The position numbers and the translations under genes were made by a program. DNA of 64,000 bases, from the NCBI GenBank assembly GCA_003112755.1, contig BFBT01000001.1:2542001-2606000 (forward strand), given 5' to 3'. The DNA is from Lawsonibacter asaccharolyticus. Lineage in GTDB: Bacteria; Bacillota; Clostridia; Oscillospirales; Oscillospiraceae. Shown here one piece after another: positions 60,234 through 64,000 of the stretch. Under the pieces are notes generated by a model that saw nothing but the letters and a program-made list of their open reading frames with translations, was not told the DNA's origin and ran no database searches. The stretch's first letter is position 1. Each line of letters begins with the position of its first letter.

Positions 60234-62095
60234 GGCTCGCTCTGCCGCTCCACACCCTGGAGCTTGATGAGCTCCTGAGCTTTTTCTGTAAATTCTTCAA
60301 ATTGGGGGATGCGGCCCTCCACCGAGGTGAGCAGCCAGTTCATGGACAGAATGCGGTCGGCGGGCATGGGGGCGTCGTCGCCATAGACCACCCGGCCGCT
60401 CTGATCCATCAGTACGCCGTAGAAGGGGTCCAGCCGGTCAGCCTTCAGGGCCTCCCGCAGTACACCGGCCAGCCGCCGGGGCCCGGTGGGCAGCCGTCGG
60501 GAGCACAGCACGCTGACTACGCCCTGCTCCATCCCCCACCAGTAGTTGACCGCACTGCTGCCCTGGTCCTCCTGCTTCCAGCTGCCTTCCATCACCCGGC
60601 GGACCAGGCTCTGGTACAGCCGGCCCCAGTGGGTCTGGATCAGGGCCAGGTTATGCCGGTTGCCCATCTGGGTGCCCGTGCTGGCGGCCAGCCGGTCCAG
60701 GTAGTCGATATAGACAATCCCCTGGGCCTGGAGACGTCCCACCGCGCCGCCGTCCCGGAGATGGGCCCAGTCCAGATAGATGCGGGCGTTGGCGTTCACC
60801 ATTCGGGCTCCCTGGGCGAAGGCATTGATGCTGGCGATGCTGCCGTAGGTAGGGTAGTCGGCTACATAGCCGATGCAGCCGTCCCGGGTCAGAGTGCCGG
60901 CAATGGCCCCCTTGATAAACTTGGCCCCGTACAGCCGGGGGTAATAGGTGCGCACCGAGGGGTAGGAGGTGTTCAGGGAGCAGTTCAGGATCTTCACATC
61001 CGGGTGGAGAGCGGCCTGCCGGACGCTGGAGAGCAGCAGCTTTGGGGTGGTGGTGAAGATGACGTTGGCGCCCCTGCGCACTGCATCCTCCACAGCCTGG
61101 TCTACCTCCCCATCGGTGCGGACGTTCTCGTAGGAGAGGGTGCGCACCTGCCCGTCGGTGAAGTTCTCCAGAATGTGCCGGCCATACTCGTGGCTGTACA
61201 CCCATTTGGAGGCGGCGGCGCTGCTGTCGTGGATGAAGGCGGCGCACACCCGGCCCGGGGTATAGAAGGAGAAGCGGGGCTTTTTCACGTCATCTTCCAG
61301 CAGCAGGGCGGTCCCCGCATTTTCCAGCCGGTTCTGGATCTCCGGCCGGATGCGGGACAGCTCCTCACAGATCTGGGAGGGCATCTTGCCGCAGGACTCC
61401 TGATAGCCGAAGATCTTGATGTAGGTCAAAAAGGCCAGGGAGATGCCTGTGTAGTCCCAATCCCCCCGGAGGTAGGCGTCCCGGAACATATAAAAGAAGG
61501 CCCGGAAGGAGTAGATGTCTTCCGCACTCCAGGCATCGCTGTCGGAGCGGCCCAGTGCTTCCAGCAGTTCCGGGTACTCGCCGGGCTGGCGGAAGACGAT
61601 GAAGTTCAAACCCGTCATCTTGTAAAAGTCCAGAAACTCGTAATAGGCGGCCACCTCCGGGTCGTCAGACGGCTTGGGCAGCAGGCGGGTGACAGTGGCC
61701 GGGATAGTAATAGCGCCGAAATACTTCAGCACGCTGACCCGCTTGTGGCCCTCCATCACATAGAAGTGGTTGAGGTACTCCACCACCTTGACAGGGTCCC
61801 GGATGCCCTCCTCCAGGTGGATGCGGCACAGGGCGCTCCACTTGGCGGCGAACTCGGTGTCCGCCGGGAGGATAGGGTAGAACCCTCGGGAGAAAGCGTC
61901 CCCCCGAAGGTGGTTACAGGTGCCGTCGATCTGCTCCACGGGGATCTCCGCCAGACCCAGGGATTCCCGCCGCACCGCCAGCTTCTCCGGGGCATCCGGC
62001 AGGGTGCGGGGGCCCGTCTCCTCCCCCAGGGCCTGGGCGGCTTTGACCTCTTTGAGTCCCTGGCGCATCGCCTTGTGATAGTCCTCTGATGGCAT
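60230..62095 (-). CDS. Fusion of ParB-like domain with BMP/PnrA-type nucleoside-binding domain
   Basis: 621-aa cytoplasmic protein. Residues about 45-140 resemble a ParB/sulfiredoxin-like domain (LAEIPVEQIDGTCNHLRG; VEYLNHFYVMEGHKRVSVLK, with the GHKR-type loop). After a helical linker, about 285-560 is a BMP/PnrA/Med-type periplasmic-binding fold (CAAFIHDSSAAASKWVYSHE; TLTRDGCIGYVADYPTYGSI). There is no signal peptide or lipobox, so it is not a transporter lipoprotein. It may sense a nucleoside inside the cell. Preceded by an inverted repeat at its promoter and followed, in overlap, by a phosphoesterase. Confidence 0.75.
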   Translation of the reverse strand: MPSEDYHKAMRQGLKEVKAAQALGEETGPRTLPDAPEKLAVRRESLGLAEIPVEQIDGTCNHLRGDAFSRGFYPILPADTEFAAKWSALCRIHLEEGIRDPVKVVEYLNHFYVMEGHKRVSVLKYFGAITIPATVTRLLPKPSDDPEVAAYYEFLDFYKMTGLNFIVFRQPGEYPELLEALGRSDSDAWSAEDIYSFRAFFYMFRDAYLRGDWDYTGISLAFLTYIKIFGYQESCGKMPSQICEELSRIRPEIQNRLENAGTALLLEDDVKKPRFSFYTPGRVCAAFIHDSSAAASKWVYSHEYGRHILENFTDGQVRTLSYENVRTDGEVDQAVEDAVRRGANVIFTTTPKLLLSSVRQAALHPDVKILNCSLNTSYPSVRTYYPRLYGAKFIKGAIAGTLTRDGCIGYVADYPTYGSIASINAFAQGARMVNANARIYLDWAHLRDGGAVGRLQAQGIVYIDYLDRLAASTGTQMGNRHNLALIQTHWGRLYQSLVRRVMEGSWKQEDQGSSAVNYWWGMEQGVVSVLCSRRLPTGPRRLAGVLREALKADRLDPFYGVLMDQSGRVVYGDDAPMPADRILSMNWLLTSVEGRIPQFEEFTEKAQELIKLQGVERQSEP

Positions 62096-62125
62096 GCCGT
62101 GCCTCCTTTTGATCTGGCTGTACCG

Positions 62126-62169
62126 TACCTTGTCATTGCACGCTTTGGGCCTATTTCAATAACAAGGTA
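62126..62169 (-). promoter_or_regulatory. Inverted repeat and promoter region of the ParB-BMP gene
   Basis: TACCTTGTCATTG (62126-62138) and CAATAACAAGGTA (62157-62169) form a 13-bp inverted repeat with one mismatch, loop 18. On the minus strand TTGAAT (62191-62186), 17 bp, TACCTT overlaps one arm as a possible -10. Operator-like. Confidence 0.45.
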
Positions 62170-62254
62170 TCACAGAAATGGGAAAAATTCAATTCCTTTC
62201 CCCCAAAAGAAGGGAGAGGTGATGTGCGGCATGAGGCCCGACACACGCAAGTGG

Positions 62255-62284
62255 CCCCTGGCGTGCCGCAGGGCACGCCGGGGG
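62255..62284 (-). terminator. Stem-loop between the antiporter and ParB-BMP genes
   Basis: CCCCTGGCGTGCC (62255-62267) / GGCACGCCGGGGG (62272-62284), 13 pairs with one G-U, GCAG loop, no U-run. Bases 62170-62254 and 62285-62327 show nothing else. Confidence 0.55.
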
Positions 62285-62400
62285 CGGTGCTGGCCAGCCA
62301 AATCAGACGGATAAATCCGGCCTCCGACTATCTTTTGATCTTCAGGCCGATGGTCTGGCTGAAGTGAAAGGCGCCGAAGAACAGTAGATACAGGGGAAGA

Positions 62401-63702
62401 CTACACTGTAGCGCGCCTGCCCCGGCCTGCGGTGACCAGCTGCCAGAGGGGGAGCAGAAAGAGGAAGAATGCCGTCAGCAGGGAGGCGGCGGGGGCCCCG
62501 GCGGAGGCCAGGGGGACACCCCCGGCAATGGACCAGGGGATGAGGGGGGCCACCACCACGGCGCTGTTTTCCAGATAGATGGCCAGCTTTTCCCGGCTTT
62601 TCTCCAGACCGCCGCACAGCTGGTGGGTGAGCATGATGGACAGAGTCTGGTTGCAGGCGATGGCGCTGGCGAGGACGGAGGTGACCAGCACTGCGGCGTA
62701 GGGGGACAGGACCGCACCCCACGCCTCGATGCGTCTCCGGATGGGCTCCAGCAGCCCGGTCCTCTGGAAAATGCCGGAGTAGGAGGAGGAGAGGCAGACG
62801 ATGGCCCCCACCTGGAGCATGGAGACAATGCCGCCCCCGTCGATCATGGTGGCCAGCTCCGGGCTTTGGGCGGAGAAACCCAGGACGGCGTCCTTCAAAA
62901 GGGTCAGGGGGGCGGCGCCCTGATAGGCGAGGCAGAGCACCGCGGCAGCGGCGATGCTGGCCAGCATGGCCGCCTTCACCCGCACCCGCAGGGCGGAGAG
63001 CACCAAAATCAGAGCCGCCGGGATGAGGGGGAGGGGACCCAGACGGAACTCCAGGGCGAAGAGGGGGGCGATGTCCGCCGCCTGACCGGCGGCGGGGGAA
63101 GACAGGCCGAAGAGCAGATACAGCCCGGCGGCGAGGGCGAAGGGGACCAGGCAGGTCCGCAGCATCTGCCGGATGTTCCCAAACAGGTCGGTCCCGGTGA
63201 GGTCGGCCACCAGCAGGGCGCTGGTGGAGACGGGGGAACACCGGTCTCCAAAGTAGACCCCGGACAGGATGGCACCACCGGTCATCAACGGGTCGGCCCC
63301 CAGGGCGGCGGCCATGGTCATGCAGACGGCGCCCATGGTGGCCGCCGAGCCGAAAGCAGTGCCAGTGAGGAAGGAGACCAGGCAGTTGAGCAGAAAGGAG
63401 CACACCAGGAACAGACAGGGCTCCATTACCCGGACGGAATAGCACACAATGGCCGGGATGGTGCCCCCCGCCCGCCAGAGAGAGGTGAGGATGCCGATGA
63501 GGACGAAGGTGGTCAGGATATTTTTAGCGGCCCGGACCCCCTGAGCGGACATACCCAGCACCTCCGGGAGAGAAAAGCCCTTTCGGATGGCGTACAGGGC
63601 AAAAATGACATATCCCAGCAGCAGGGCGAACAGGAGGGAGATATGGAAGATGACGCACACCAGCAGCGCCGCTGCGAACAGAGAGAAGACAAGGAGCTCC
63701 AT
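62401..63702 (-). CDS. NhaC-type Na+/H+ antiporter family protein
   Basis: 433-aa polytopic membrane protein with about eleven hydrophobic segments and family blocks GTAFGSAATMGAVCMTMAA, GGAILSGVYFGDRCSPVSTS and SAIACNQTLSIMLTHQLCGG. NhaC relatives exchange Na+ for H+ or an organic acid; the substrate is open. ATG 63702 was chosen because GAGGTG precedes it and the longer frame is not hydrophobic. A further membrane-like stretch in the +1 frame follows the stop (see findings). Promoter at 63790-63818. Confidence 0.87.
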   Translation of the reverse strand: MELLVFSLFAAALLVCVIFHISLLFALLLGYVIFALYAIRKGFSLPEVLGMSAQGVRAAKNILTTFVLIGILTSLWRAGGTIPAIVCYSVRVMEPCLFLVCSFLLNCLVSFLTGTAFGSAATMGAVCMTMAAALGADPLMTGGAILSGVYFGDRCSPVSTSALLVADLTGTDLFGNIRQMLRTCLVPFALAAGLYLLFGLSSPAAGQAADIAPLFALEFRLGPLPLIPAALILVLSALRVRVKAAMLASIAAAAVLCLAYQGAAPLTLLKDAVLGFSAQSPELATMIDGGGIVSMLQVGAIVCLSSSYSGIFQRTGLLEPIRRRIEAWGAVLSPYAAVLVTSVLASAIACNQTLSIMLTHQLCGGLEKSREKLAIYLENSAVVVAPLIPWSIAGGVPLASAGAPAASLLTAFFLFLLPLWQLVTAGRGRRATV

Positions 63703-63789
63703 GACGCACCTCGGGTTGAAGAATGACAAAAGGAGGGGAGGACCTACTGGTCCCAATGGGAAAATCGTCCGTTGAGCGTAGGTACGGCT

Positions 63790-63818
63790 ATTATAAACGA
63801 AACGGAGGAAAAGTACAA
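63790..63818 (-). promoter_or_regulatory. Promoter of the NhaC-type gene
   Basis: Minus strand: TTGTAC (63818-63813), 17-bp spacer, TATAAT (63795-63790). A small GGACC/GGTCC hairpin lies between promoter and start. Confidence 0.7.
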
Positions 63819-63971
63819 GGACGGGAACGAAGTCCCCGCCCCGCGGCATGGCGTTGTGTTTTCCGGTATGTGCGATAAAATTCGGAATGATCCGCAATAT
63901 GCGGGGACAGAGATCGTGCTTATCAGGTGAAAGGTACGTTTACAGGCTCAGGGCCGGAAAGAAAGCGGGCT

Positions 63972-64000
63972 ATGGAGGACCGGAAGATCATCGAGCTGTC
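63972..64000 (+). CDS. Start of a gene, possibly an RNA polymerase sigma factor (truncated by window end)
   Basis: ATG 63972 opens a frame reading MEDRKIIEL before the window ends. Many ECF-like sigma factors of this bacterial group begin with this phrase (from memory), and GGAAAG precedes the ATG. Nine residues are too few for certainty. Confidence 0.35.

Noticed and set aside
63703..63789. T-box or other riboswitch before the NhaC-type gene
   Set aside because: Only a 5-bp GGACC/GGTCC hairpin is present; no T-box core or conserved leader structure.

Overview
The window reads as chromosomal DNA of a GC-rich, anaerobic, glutamate-fermenting Firmicute of the Oscillospiraceae type (Flavonifractor, Intestinimonas and Oscillibacter relatives). 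The grounds are the housekeeping gene content, TTG/GTG starts behind strong Shine-Dalgarno sites, the complete enzyme set from 2-hydroxyglutaryl-CoA onward, an HydABC-type [FeFe] hydrogenase and the dispersed stem-loop repeats. The genus is inferred, not proven. No rRNA, CRISPR array, prophage or intact IS element was seen.

Layout. 1-17 kb is housekeeping: trmFO (partial), an XRE regulator, plsX-acpP-rnc, an AI-2E-type membrane protein, a lipoprotein followed by a PhoB/PhoR-like two-component system, yqhQ, prmC, a phosphoesterase, recA-recX, rimO and pgsA. Three intergenic gaps carry repeat-like elements, one carries a decayed XRE regulator, and the gap at 3.9-4.1 kb looks like a metal-regulated small RNA.

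17-33 kb concerns amino-acid/glutamate metabolism. A FadR-type GntR regulator faces a twin-palindrome promoter driving an M29-like metalloenzyme and the Na+/glutamate symporter GltS. After a polyphosphate kinase (PPK2) and an AraC regulator comes the hydroxyglutarate pathway: glutaconate CoA-transferase (gctAB), Na+-pumping glutaconyl-CoA decarboxylase (gcdA, gcdC, a gcdD-biotin fusion, gcdB) and 2-hydroxyglutaryl-CoA dehydratase with its activator (hgdC, hgdA, hgdB). Glutamate would be imported with Na+, converted to 2-hydroxyglutarate by enzymes outside the window, activated, dehydrated and decarboxylated to crotonyl-CoA while Na+ is pumped out.

33.6-52.6 kb is a continuous potassium/osmolyte island: DarA (a c-di-AMP receptor), a YitT protein, an OpuC osmolyte ABC importer with CBS domains, KdpE/KdpD, KtrB/KtrA (TrkH/TrkA), and a kdp operon that also contains a 31-aa peptide, KdpF, an unrecognised 298-aa protein and a second KdpD without its kinase. 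Several of these belong to families known to bind c-di-AMP. The kdp and kdpD promoters share an 11-bp-spaced direct repeat exactly 54 bp from the -10 element.

53-64 kb holds the trimeric hydrogenase operon with a separate thioredoxin-like ferredoxin, a CBS-containing Mn-dependent pyrophosphatase, a ParB-like/BMP fusion protein coupled to a phosphoesterase, an NhaC-type antiporter and the first codons of a possible sigma factor.
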